A DNA stretch of 40,603 bases from Puniceicoccaceae bacterium (GTDB lineage: Bacteria > Verrucomicrobiota > Verrucomicrobiia > Opitutales > JAFGAQ01). Below are positions 1 to 8,190 of this stretch, in pieces; position 1 is the first letter of the stretch; the number at the start of each line of letters is the position of its first letter. The stretch lies in the NCBI GenBank assembly GCA_040224245.1, contig JBEGIR010000039.1:1-40603 (forward strand). Direction: 5' to 3'. Made by a program: the position numbers and the translations under genes. The notes under the pieces are model-generated. The model was not told the DNA's origin, did not search any database, and worked only from the letters and a program-made list of their open reading frames with translations.

Positions 1-117
1 TTGAGTGGATGTGGCTTCCTGGGAATACGCCACAGTTTGCAATGCCAACGCAATGCAGCAGCTCGACAGGACCCGATGGACCCGACGGCAGGAATGAGAC
101 AGTGTGAATCGTTTCAT
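1..117 (-). CDS. Secreted protein, N-terminal 39 residues only (runs off the left edge)
   Basis: An ATG at 117 on the minus strand opens a frame that stays open to base 1. The peptide begins MKRFTLSHSC, has a basic stretch (RRVHR), a hydrophobic core around CCIALALQTVA, and a likely signal-peptidase site near VAYS-QEA, so this is a signal peptide. The mature part visible here (QEATSTQ) is too short to name a family. A short polar linker after the signal is common in TonB-dependent receptors and in secreted hydrolases, and either would fit the glucan-degradation genes next door. It lies on the same strand as the upstream genes, 144 bases after the preceding stop. No convincing ribosome binding site precedes the ATG. 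Confidence 0.65.
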   Translation of the reverse strand, partial: MKRFTLSHSCRRVHRVLSSCCIALALQTVAYSQEATSTQ

Positions 118-261
118 AGTTGTTTTGGATAGAAATGGGAATCCCGTACAGGCAGCGGCAGCGTCTGGAATCGCATCGTCCAGAAAGTGCGGCGGGACCG
201 ACTGGCGGTTCAAATGCTCAAGAACGACTGTGCAAAAATGCGGTTCGCCAGCAGGATTATC

Positions 262-1128
262 CTAATCGGTAATCAGGCGGCATTTCACGATTTCGCGAGT
301 GCTTCGCACAATGCAGAAAAAGGTATTGGATTCTGTCGGATCCCAGGCAAATGCCTGTCCTTCGGCGGGGATCGAAAGGGTGCTGATCCATTCCAGCACC
401 GAACCCTGCTTCGGCATTCGCAGCACGTACATTTCAGGTTCGTCGTGTCCAGTCACATACAGAAATCCTTCTGGACCAAATCCACCACCCGAGAGCGTAA
501 ACTGCCCACCCAGATGCGCCATGAGTTCCTGCGGAAATACCCAGCCTCCTGTGCGTCTCCATTGATCGTCAAAACGCACAAGGCTCGTCCAGTTCGGATC
601 GCGATTCGGCTCCGCCGCACGATTTCCATAGTGTGCAAAACATACCCACCACGCCTCTTCATGACGCAATACCCAGGTCACCGACCCAAAATAGGCTCCA
701 AAACTGTGGGTTCCGGATGGCTGCAATGTCTGCGTATCAAACCATTCAACCGATCCCGTCATGGGGATCTCGGGGTAGTTGGAGTGGGCGACAACCAGCT
801 GATTCCCCAGCACAACGCCCGCATTAAAATGCACGATGGGACCTCCACGTTCACTCGACCATTCGGCCTGCAACTCGAGACTCTTCCGGTCATACTTTGC
901 GACCGAGAGCGTTCCGATGGCATAGAGATGATCGGGACCGACAGCAACTCCCTGTGTCGCCTGTGGAGCGTGAAAACGGGAAACCTCCTCGATGCGCCAG
1001 TTCACACTTTGATCCATGTTTTGCGGAGCATCCATAGCTGCACCGGAAAGCGGAAGGAACAACAGCGCAAGCAGCCCATGCAGAAGGACTGGAATCAAGT
1101 TTCGTGATAGGATCATGCGCCGAACCAT
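262..1128 (-). CDS. Secreted protein of unknown function, possibly beta-propeller
   Basis: About 288 residues from the ATG at 1128; an ATG at 1116 or the farther upstream one at 1185 are alternatives. The start was chosen so that a signal peptide follows (MILSRN, then a Leu-rich core ending LSGAAMDA). The mature part is rich in short beta-type segments with repeated Gly, Trp and Asp (GVAVGPDHLYAIGTLSVAKYD; GFGPEGFLYVTGHDEPEMYVL; QAFAWDP), a pattern seen in secreted propeller proteins. No catalytic motif is evident. It is the last gene of the tandem minus-strand set GH17, GH16, this gene, so a role linked to beta-glucan binding or degradation is inferred from position only. Confidence 0.7.
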   Translation of the reverse strand: MVRRMILSRNLIPVLLHGLLALLFLPLSGAAMDAPQNMDQSVNWRIEEVSRFHAPQATQGVAVGPDHLYAIGTLSVAKYDRKSLELQAEWSSERGGPIVHFNAGVVLGNQLVVAHSNYPEIPMTGSVEWFDTQTLQPSGTHSFGAYFGSVTWVLRHEEAWWVCFAHYGNRAAEPNRDPNWTSLVRFDDQWRRTGGWVFPQELMAHLGGQFTLSGGGFGPEGFLYVTGHDEPEMYVLRMPKQGSVLEWISTLSIPAEGQAFAWDPTESNTFFCIVRSTREIVKCRLITD

Positions 1129-1271
1129 CACGATTCCAAAACCAGCGTCAACGGTCAAAAACTGGCGTTTCCGAATTGTAACCACTCAGAAACCATCACG
1201 TGACAAAGCGACGAAATTGTCTCCGTTTTCAGGGGATGAAGACAGCCTCCTGATCCAACCTTGCGTCACAC

Positions 1272-3035
1272 TCAGGAAACGCGATGCGTGTACCACGCAA
1301 TCCCTTCCACAAACATCTCCGATGCATCCACATGGCGGCGAATGTACTCCACTTCCGAAGCATTGCTTGTGAAATAATGCGACGCAGTGCGCGGCAGGTA
1401 ACATCTCCAAACCGGAAAAAACTCGCGCTGTTGCAACGTGACGGGATCAGGACCCACTGACTGGGTTCGCACATAAAACGCCACTCCTTCATAGACATAT
1501 TGATGAGACAAGTTTGCGATCACAGTATCACGCTCCGACGCACTTGCTGTGTAGAAATGGGCACCCGCACGTTGATTGTAGAAGCGATATACGGGTGTAT
1601 TGTATTCGCTCGGTGCATATTCCACTCCAAAAGTTGGCCCCTCGTAGCGCCACTGCGGCAGATTCAAGATCACCTGCTCGAGTTCATCCCGAAAGGCCGT
1701 AAAAAAATAGGCACCCGTCGCGGGTTGATAGAAGCGTTGCACCACACTTTCATCAGAAATCCAATCGAGCCACCGCAGCTGAACTCCACTACCTTGAGGC
1801 ACCTCGAACTGCAGGCGCAGCTCCGTTCTTCCCTGCTCCAGCGACAGCGGACCGACAATGGCACTGCGCCAGACACCCTCTGCAGTCTGAGGTAAATTGA
1901 CATTACCCGCTTCAGCACCATTGACCCAAACCTTCACAGCAACGCCCGCTTGCTCACTCGCATAGCGCAGGCTCAGGGAATAGCTGCCCGTGGAGGGCAC
2001 ATCCAAGGTATAGCTCACAGCATCCCCATCTTCAATTGACGCAAGGTGCAGGCCGTTGCGTTCAGCCGAATCCGTCTCTACGTCCAGTGAACCCTGCTGA
2101 TCAGAAAATGCGGCGGCACTGATGCGGCCTGGAACCGGGTGCACTGGCATGGCACTCGGGTCATCGTAGGCATAGACCCGCACGTAATCCACTTCCATGC
2201 GTTGCGGAAAGATTGAGTCATCCACACCTTCACTGCCACCCCAGTTTCCCCCGATAGCGAGGTTCAGCAGCAGGTGAAAACGCTTGTCAAAAGGCCAGGA
2301 TCCCGAGTCGCCACCATCATTGGGAAATGAGAAGTAGTGAATGTCGTTGAGATAGACATCAATGCGCTCTGGAGTCCAATCGAGTCGATAGACATGGAAC
2401 TGCTCATCCACAGAGGGCACCACAATGGAGTCCCCGACCTGCGTTCCGATGGAATGATTAAACTTGCCCGTGTGCACCGTAGCGTGAACACGGTTCATGT
2501 CATACCCCACGTGCTCCATGATGTCGATTTCACCACTGTCCGGCCATCCCCCATATTCCCAATCCGTAGGCAACATCCAAATCGCAGCCCAGGTTCCACG
2601 CCCTGCGGGCAGTTTCGCACGAATGTCAAACCGCCCATACAACCAATCCCCTTTGTTCACCGTGCGCAGGCGTGCTGAGGTGTATTCCCGGGTGAAACCA
2701 CTGTGGGTGAAGGACTCCTTGCGCGCTTCGATGATGAGTTTTCCATCCTCCACCCATGCATTCGGTTGCGGGTGATTTGCGGGCGTGTAGTTCTGGAGTT
2801 CATTGTTTCCCCAGGCCCATTCATTGCCATCCACATCAAAACTCCACTTGTTCGGGTTCGGGGCGCCCTCGACCTCAAACTCGTCCGACCAGACCAGCGT
2901 TGTTCCTGCGGGCACATTGACTGGCACTTCTGCGCGCAGTGAAATGGCAAGAGTGAAAAGCGTTCCCATGCACAGGTGCAGGGTTTGACTGTATCGCAAA
3001 AGGCTGGAAATCCTAAGGTTGTTCTGTTGCTTCAT
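1272..3035 (-). CDS. GH16 endo-beta-1,3-glucanase (laminarinase-like) with CBM6-like and DUF5648 domains
   Basis: A 587-residue secreted multidomain glycoside hydrolase. Residues 1-35 form an export signal (hydrophobic core MGTLFTLAISL). Residues 45-290 are a GH16 catalytic domain: WSDEF near 49-53, the active-site signature GEIDIMEH with nucleophile E169, D171 and acid/base E174, and the closing DYVRVYAY. Residues 300-427 resemble a CBM6-type beta-sandwich (EDGDAVSYTLDVP, GSYSLSLRYAS). Residues 430-587 hold three repeats starting RFYQPATGAYFFT, RFYNQRAGAHFYT and RCYLPRTASHYFT, typical of DUF5648. GH16 enzymes of this form usually cut beta-1,3 or mixed-linkage glucans such as laminarin. It starts 46 bases after the GH17 stop, so the two are probably co-transcribed. 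The exact substrate cannot be read from sequence. Confidence 0.9.
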   Translation of the reverse strand: MKQQNNLRISSLLRYSQTLHLCMGTLFTLAISLRAEVPVNVPAGTTLVWSDEFEVEGAPNPNKWSFDVDGNEWAWGNNELQNYTPANHPQPNAWVEDGKLIIEARKESFTHSGFTREYTSARLRTVNKGDWLYGRFDIRAKLPAGRGTWAAIWMLPTDWEYGGWPDSGEIDIMEHVGYDMNRVHATVHTGKFNHSIGTQVGDSIVVPSVDEQFHVYRLDWTPERIDVYLNDIHYFSFPNDGGDSGSWPFDKRFHLLLNLAIGGNWGGSEGVDDSIFPQRMEVDYVRVYAYDDPSAMPVHPVPGRISAAAFSDQQGSLDVETDSAERNGLHLASIEDGDAVSYTLDVPSTGSYSLSLRYASEQAGVAVKVWVNGAEAGNVNLPQTAEGVWRSAIVGPLSLEQGRTELRLQFEVPQGSGVQLRWLDWISDESVVQRFYQPATGAYFFTAFRDELEQVILNLPQWRYEGPTFGVEYAPSEYNTPVYRFYNQRAGAHFYTASASERDTVIANLSHQYVYEGVAFYVRTQSVGPDPVTLQQREFFPVWRCYLPRTASHYFTSNASEVEYIRRHVDASEMFVEGIAWYTHRVS

Positions 3036-3080
3036 GATAATGGGGGGTTGATCGGCTTGAACCAGAGATCAGGCTCCGTT

Positions 3081-4085
3081 TCACTTTCGCATCACCTGTT
3101 TGGGTGTGCGATTCTCAAAAAACAGTCCCCAGTGTTTTTCCGCACCGTGCGGATTCCCGGGGTCTCCCTTCCAGGGTTCATCAAAGGCTTCAAAGAAAAA
3201 GACGGTCATCTGATTTTCCAGCGCCAACTGCTGAAGTTCCCTGTAGTAGCACTCCTGCTGGAGTTCTCCCGCACGGTCACCAAACTCGCTGGCAGTCGTC
3301 GCCCACCCCGCTTCCAAAACCGCAATCCGTGCTTCAGGCAAGGCCGCATGCACGGCTTTGAGATTTTCCACAGTGTAGCCCAATCCTTGCTCAATGGATT
3401 TCCCCTCCCAGACCGGATAGCTGTGAACCCCGATGAAATCCAGCTCTCGAGCGAGTCCGGCTCCCTCCTGTATCCACCACTCATAGTTCTCCGCAACCGT
3501 GACTTCCTGCGGAACCGCTGCCTTGACCCTGCGCACAAGTTCAATCACTCGCTCCACCGTCATCATGTGATCGTTCCAATTCACCAAAGCCTCATTGCCT
3601 ACGTTGATCGCCACTACAATTCCCGGAAATCGCAGCGCCAGCCCGATGCCCTTGTCCACAGCCGCATCATTGCGAATGCGGTTGGCAGATAGCTGTGCAG
3701 CTGGGATCGGTTCGGTGAGCCACGGGCAGCCCTCATGATTGCTGACTTCAGCATCCAGCCACACGCCAAGCAGCACTTGCATGGGCAGGGCATGCTCAGC
3801 GATCAGCTCCAGCGTGCGCTCGGTATTCTCCGCAGTGTCGTACATGCGAATCAAGCGAAAGCCATGATCAATCAAAAGGTGGAGATCCTCGAGGATCTGC
3901 GCATCGCTCGGGTTGATCGCTCCGTCACCCCGGTCCGGATGCTGACCTTCCCGAAATCCAGAGTATGCCACCGCCCAGTGCTGCCCGGCAATGAGCGCGT
4001 CAGCAGTTTGCTCAAACGCTTGTATCCCCGTTTGCGGAATCAACGATATCAACCAAAACCAACAGAGCCATCGGGTTCTCTTCAT
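3081..4085 (-). CDS. GH17 family beta-1,3-glucan hydrolase or transglycosylase
   Basis: About 334 residues from the ATG at 4085. The start was chosen because a signal peptide follows immediately (MKRTRWLCWFWLISLIPQTGIQA); the longer frame reaching 4163 would run into the terminator hairpin upstream. GH17 features: AVAYSGFREGQ at the beginning of the barrel, RMYDTAENT, the acid/base glutamate in VGNEALV (about E165), GVHSYPVW, the nucleophile glutamate in VLEAGWATT (about E258), and the closing FFFEAFDEPWKG and HWGLF. Bacterial GH17 enzymes act on beta-1,3-glucans. Together with the GH16 gene 46 bases downstream and the TonB receptor upstream it forms a small glucan-use locus. The terminator between receptor and this gene implies its own promoter or readthrough. 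Confidence 0.88.
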   Translation of the reverse strand: MKRTRWLCWFWLISLIPQTGIQAFEQTADALIAGQHWAVAYSGFREGQHPDRGDGAINPSDAQILEDLHLLIDHGFRLIRMYDTAENTERTLELIAEHALPMQVLLGVWLDAEVSNHEGCPWLTEPIPAAQLSANRIRNDAAVDKGIGLALRFPGIVVAINVGNEALVNWNDHMMTVERVIELVRRVKAAVPQEVTVAENYEWWIQEGAGLARELDFIGVHSYPVWEGKSIEQGLGYTVENLKAVHAALPEARIAVLEAGWATTASEFGDRAGELQQECYYRELQQLALENQMTVFFFEAFDEPWKGDPGNPHGAEKHWGLFFENRTPKQVMRK

Positions 4086-4145
4086 GTCCGTCAATGTATT
4101 CAGCATAGAATGAAAATCAATGCAAATACACAGCGCTGTCCAAAA

Positions 4146-4179
4146 GAAAAACCTGCCGGGCATTTCCGACAGGTTTTTC
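4146..4179 (-). terminator. Strong intrinsic terminator after the TonB receptor
   Basis: A 13-bp stem (4147-4159 with 4166-4178) encloses a 6-base loop. In the minus-strand RNA every position pairs, one as a G-U wobble, and the right arm ends in five U. It lies 27 bases past the receptor stop at 4206 and before the GH17 start. In the plus orientation the same position becomes an A-C mismatch, which points to minus-strand use. Confidence 0.85.
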
Positions 4180-4205
4180 TCTGAAAACAGCTGATAACGT
4201 CGAAA

Positions 4206-7145
4206 TCAGAATACAAAGCCAGCTTGGAGCCTCCATGACAGGCCTGATTCATAAACATAACCATAAAGGTCCTTGTCGTCTGTCAGGTTGTCAACATTGA
4301 GCTGCAGGTAGACCGGGCGCTCCTTCCACTCAAAATCATAGCGAGCCATGGCGTTGAGCAGCAACTTCGTGTCGGTGTAGAGCTTGATACGGTTGCCATT
4401 CAGGTCCGTTACCGCATCACCCGAAACCGTGAATCCCGAGAGGTACTCGCGCTCGCTCTGGTAGGTGCCACCAAAGCCGAGCTTCAACCCTTCCAATACA
4501 CCGCTGTCGAATTTGTAGCTGGTCCAGAATCCAAAGTCATGCTCCGGAGTATCGTCCAGGCTTTCTCCATTGGTGGTCGCGGGACCGCCCGTCCATGTGG
4601 AAGTGTCGGATGGATCCGTATAAGCTTCTTCCTTGGATACTCCCTGCAGTCCCCAGTTGCCATCCGGAAAATACCAGATCGCCCAACGATCCTGCGGGTA
4701 GGGATACTTTGGAAACTTTCCGGCATCGACTACCTTGCGTTCCGTGTTCGCGTAGTTCAACAGCAGTTGCCAGTTGTCCGTCAGTGAAAACAGGAACTGG
4801 ATTTCGTAACCCTTGGATTCGGTCACACTCACAATATCGGCAAAATAGTCGACATCCCCTGCTGCCCAGTCCTGAGAGGCATTGTTTGCAGGGGTTCCAT
4901 TCACCGAACTTCCGGCAAACATCCAACCCGGCCAACCGTTCTGTGAACCCCATTCGTAGATGGCGTCAAGATAGGCTGCTCCAGCAGTGTCGTTGCCATT
5001 GCCGTCCAACACGGTGATATAGGTCTGGCCATCCACGACCTGCACCATCCCCGCATTCTGAGCTGCGGTAAACAGCGCCAGGTTATCGGTATGCGACTGG
5101 TTGTTGGTCACATCCGAAATGTTGTAAACCGTCGGCTTTGTCGGATCGTACCGCCCCTTGGCTGGTGCAGGTGCCCACCACAGGCTCAAGGTCGAAGCAC
5201 CGGTGACCTTGATTTCATACATGCTCATGGTCGCCGCGATCCGCCCATCGAGCAGGTTCAGCTTGACGCCGATTTCCTCACTCTCGGCTTTGGTTGCACT
5301 GATGGCATTGCCATATCCGTCACGCTTCCCGTCAAAGTTGGGTTCGAGTCCTTCAGACTTCAGACCAAACACGCTCAGACCTTCAATGAGTTCGATACTC
5401 AATCCAATCTGGGTGGTGTCCTCCGACTGTGCTTCGGGATCGCGGAAGTTACTGCTCGTCTGCACTCCACCTTCAAAGGTGTAATCCGTCAAATACTGGT
5501 CGTTGCGGTCACGGCGCATGCCATAAATTGCCGTAATGCGCTCATTCCAGAAACGTCCCTGCCATACACCATAGTAGCCCTGATTGTAGGAAATCGCATC
5601 GTTGCGATTCGTCGGAAGCAACGGAGAAAAGGCCTTCACGCCACTTGCAGTTCCATTGTCCTGAATGCCCTCTCCAAAACGGATCAGCGAGCGATCATCA
5701 GGACTCCGGTAGAGGAAGGATGAGTGATTGCCTGCTCCCGAAGTAAAACTTTGAGACTCATAGGTTGCCTTCAGATCCGACATGCCCAGAAGAAACATAT
5801 GCGATTGGTTCAGCCAGCTCGAATCTTCAAAAAAGTTGGCCTGGTAATTCAGTTCCACTTTCACCTCTTCACGGGTGCGCTCAATGGACTGATCCTGCCA
5901 CATGTAAATCAAGGAGGCATTGGTCAGCGTGCGATCATCTTCGTCGTCACCGTTGAAAATCTCGCCGTCGAAGACCGGGTCGCCATTGGCAAGTTCGAAG
6001 GGACGCACGTTAATCGTCGCCCACAGGTCACTCGGTCCCTGATCACGAACATAGGAGTTATTCACGATATCGCGCTTTTCGATCTCAACCTTGGCGCGAT
6101 TGTAACCCACCATCATGTTTAGATCCTTCAAGATGCGATGCTCGGCTTCGATCAGAATGTTCGAAGTGTCGTTCTGAATGAAGGTGTCCGGACCCGACAG
6201 GCGAAACGTGCGGTTGTCCACATCGTCAAACACGACAAAACCTGCCTTCTGCAAACGACCTTGCTGCCCGATGACATTGTTCAGATCATCCAGATCACCA
6301 CGGGCGCGCATGGTCTGAAACCCAATCCCGTTGGTACGATCATATCCCAGCTCGAGGTCCAGGGTGATTTTGGTGTTCTCAAACGGTTTGTAAACCAGAA
6401 CGGGTGAAATAAACCAGCTCTCCCGATTCTGCACATCAGTCCAGTGCTCCGAGTCTTCAACCGACGCCGTCACGCGATAGCCCAGTTTGTCACTGATCGG
6501 TGCCGTATTGTCGAGTGTTGCCCGATACTGGCTGTCCGATCCGATCAGAGCGGTAACCGCTGTGAAACTCTCCTCAAGCGGGCGCTTTGGCAGATAGTTC
6601 ACAATGCCACCAAAATTTCCAATACCATACAGCAATGCGGCAGGTCCGCGCACGACTTCAATACGATCAATATTCACCGAATCGGATGCGTGCTGCCGAC
6701 GAAATCCTTTGCGAAGCGAGGAATCAGTCACAAATCCGCGCACCTTGATCGTCGTGTTGGTCAGGTTAGCGGTCGCACCCTCTCCGTTGTGCACTCCGCC
6801 TGGGACTCCATCCAACCCCACACCGGCATCGTTCTGGGATTGCAAAATGATACCTGCAGAGTAGCGCAGGGATTCACGCAGATCTATAGATCCCGTATCT
6901 TCAATGAACTCCGATGTGATGACCTCAATCGGCATCGGCATATCCTGCAGGGCAATGTTGATGCGAGAGCCTGAAATTGAGTTGCTGGCGTAATAACCAC
7001 GGTCGCCTTCCGTATTTACCTCAAAAGGAGACAATTCGTAGACGTCCTCCTCGTCGTTTTGGGTCTCCTGCGCATAGGAGAGCAATCCACACATGCCCAT
7101 GAGCGAGCATGCAAGAATGCTGTTCTTCAGTATTCGTTGAGTCAT
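4206..7145 (-). CDS. TonB-dependent outer-membrane receptor, Opitutae type
   Basis: 979 residues from the ATG at 7145, chosen because MTQRILKNSILACSLMGMCG starts a signal peptide cleaved near SYAQ-ETQ. After an acidic linker comes YELSPFEV, probably the TonB-interacting segment, then RGYYASNSISGSRIN. The plug domain follows (PMPIEVITSEFIEDTG; IEVVRGPAALLYG; GGIVNYLPKRP) and a long beta-barrel ending in LQAGFVF with the terminal Phe of outer-membrane proteins. No SusD-like partner is present, in keeping with Verrucomicrobia. It lies upstream of GH17 and GH16 on the same strand, separated by a terminator, so it may import laminarin oligosaccharides, though such receptors also carry siderophores. 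The 5' region is long and AT-rich. Confidence 0.92.
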   Translation of the reverse strand: MTQRILKNSILACSLMGMCGLLSYAQETQNDEEDVYELSPFEVNTEGDRGYYASNSISGSRINIALQDMPMPIEVITSEFIEDTGSIDLRESLRYSAGIILQSQNDAGVGLDGVPGGVHNGEGATANLTNTTIKVRGFVTDSSLRKGFRRQHASDSVNIDRIEVVRGPAALLYGIGNFGGIVNYLPKRPLEESFTAVTALIGSDSQYRATLDNTAPISDKLGYRVTASVEDSEHWTDVQNRESWFISPVLVYKPFENTKITLDLELGYDRTNGIGFQTMRARGDLDDLNNVIGQQGRLQKAGFVVFDDVDNRTFRLSGPDTFIQNDTSNILIEAEHRILKDLNMMVGYNRAKVEIEKRDIVNNSYVRDQGPSDLWATINVRPFELANGDPVFDGEIFNGDDEDDRTLTNASLIYMWQDQSIERTREEVKVELNYQANFFEDSSWLNQSHMFLLGMSDLKATYESQSFTSGAGNHSSFLYRSPDDRSLIRFGEGIQDNGTASGVKAFSPLLPTNRNDAISYNQGYYGVWQGRFWNERITAIYGMRRDRNDQYLTDYTFEGGVQTSSNFRDPEAQSEDTTQIGLSIELIEGLSVFGLKSEGLEPNFDGKRDGYGNAISATKAESEEIGVKLNLLDGRIAATMSMYEIKVTGASTLSLWWAPAPAKGRYDPTKPTVYNISDVTNNQSHTDNLALFTAAQNAGMVQVVDGQTYITVLDGNGNDTAGAAYLDAIYEWGSQNGWPGWMFAGSSVNGTPANNASQDWAAGDVDYFADIVSVTESKGYEIQFLFSLTDNWQLLLNYANTERKVVDAGKFPKYPYPQDRWAIWYFPDGNWGLQGVSKEEAYTDPSDTSTWTGGPATTNGESLDDTPEHDFGFWTSYKFDSGVLEGLKLGFGGTYQSEREYLSGFTVSGDAVTDLNGNRIKLYTDTKLLLNAMARYDFEWKERPVYLQLNVDNLTDDKDLYGYVYESGLSWRLQAGFVF

Positions 7146-7668
7146 TTGTTTTTCGTTAGGGGGCTCAGGGTATAGTTCCCGGCAGAAGACAGGTTCAACC
7201 GGAAAACGGTTTGAGTTTTGTCCACACAACATGTGCAGCAGGAGAATTTCTGTCAACTTTTATTTGCATTCTTTTTCATTCTACGGAAAATTTTTGCAAT
7301 TCATTCATACTCACCTCTCTTTGCCTTATTCCATGCGGTTCTAAGATTGTTTTCTGCCTTTATTTAAGGCAAATTCATTCAATCTATTCCCACATTATCG
7401 CACACAATTTCACTTATCACCCTCAAAACACAAATCCTACATCATCAACTCTTCATTTGTTTCATTAGACTTGCTCATAACCCCTATTGCCTGCAAAATT
7501 ATCAGCACATCCTCGACAATCGGGCTTGATTCACTATGTTGAATTCCAGAACAATGCATCTACGAGTACGACCGCCCAAGAAGTCGCTTTGCAACAGGAT
7601 CTTCGGTTCATCGATCCGATCCCTATCGCATTCTCACTCCACTTGATCTCTCAAACCTGCTTCCTCCG
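7146..7668. other. Divergent intergenic region, AT-rich in its left half
   Basis: About 520 bases between the TonB receptor start (minus) and the LuxR-type gene (plus). The stretch 7255-7480 is far more AT-rich than the surroundings, as expected for promoters on both strands. I see no gene, no clear palindrome and no recognisable riboswitch in it. The LuxR frame is open back to a stop at 7540-7542 but offers no ATG, GTG or TTG before 7669. Confidence 0.55.
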
Positions 7669-8175
7669 ATGCATCACGATCCTCTCCTTGATGTGCTAAG
7701 CTCCGATCTGGAGTCTACGCTGATCCTCAGTTCCACCCTCGAAATCCAGCGTCTGCCCGAGTCGGCCCGTGTGCTTTTTGATCTTTTTTTTCCAGACTCC
7801 CAGCACAGTGGAACTCGCCTGCCTTTTCCCTTGCATTGCTGGATCATTGACCAGCTGCAGCACCAACGAACCTCCCATCAGGGAAAGCCGTTTAAGTCTG
7901 CCACTACCTTTTCCCAACACGGTCGCATCCTGATCGCCATCCTCTTCCAGTACCCTAAAGTGCCCGGTTTTCGCCTGTATCTCGAAGAGGACCCAACTGC
8001 CAGGGAGGTCTACGAATCCATCTGTTCCCAACTCACACGGCGTCAACTGGAAATGTACCACCTGATCAAGGAGGGGGAGCGTGACATTCGAACCATTGCC
8101 CAAAAGATGGGAATCTCCGTGCGCACGGCAGAGGGTCACAAGATGAACCTGCAACGCATTCTGCCACGTTTGTAA
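7669..8175 (+). CDS. Small LuxR-type HTH transcriptional regulator
   Basis: 168 residues. The last 47 form a LuxR/GerE-type helix-turn-helix: LTRRQLEMYHLIKEGERDIRTIA followed by KMGISVRTAEGHKMNLQRIL (about residues 122-165), where the recognition helix sits at SVRTAEGHKMNL. The first 110 residues do not match a receiver domain (no phospho-acceptor Asp pocket) and I do not recognise them. It may be a small ligand- or partner-sensing module. The gene is divergent from the glucan-locus TonB receptor and its stop is 15 bases from the stop of the convergent second receptor, so either could be a target. It is the only dedicated regulator next to the glucan locus. Confidence 0.75.
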   Translation: MHHDPLLDVLSSDLESTLILSSTLEIQRLPESARVLFDLFFPDSQHSGTRLPFPLHCWIIDQLQHQRTSHQGKPFKSATTFSQHGRILIAILFQYPKVPGFRLYLEEDPTAREVYESICSQLTRRQLEMYHLIKEGERDIRTIAQKMGISVRTAEGHKMNLQRILPRL

Positions 8176-8190
8176 ACACAGCCCATTCAG

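Noticed and set aside
187-1107. 306-codon plus-strand open frame
   Set aside because: It is antisense to the secreted propeller-like gene, starts and ends within it, and its protein has no fold-like pattern or signal, whereas the minus frame has a signal peptide.
2976-3692. 238-codon plus-strand frame over GH17
   Set aside because: Antisense to a gene with clear catalytic motifs; product is unlike any family.
5091-5723. 210-codon plus-strand frame inside the first TonB receptor
   Set aside because: Shadow of the receptor on the other strand; no start signal or family likeness.
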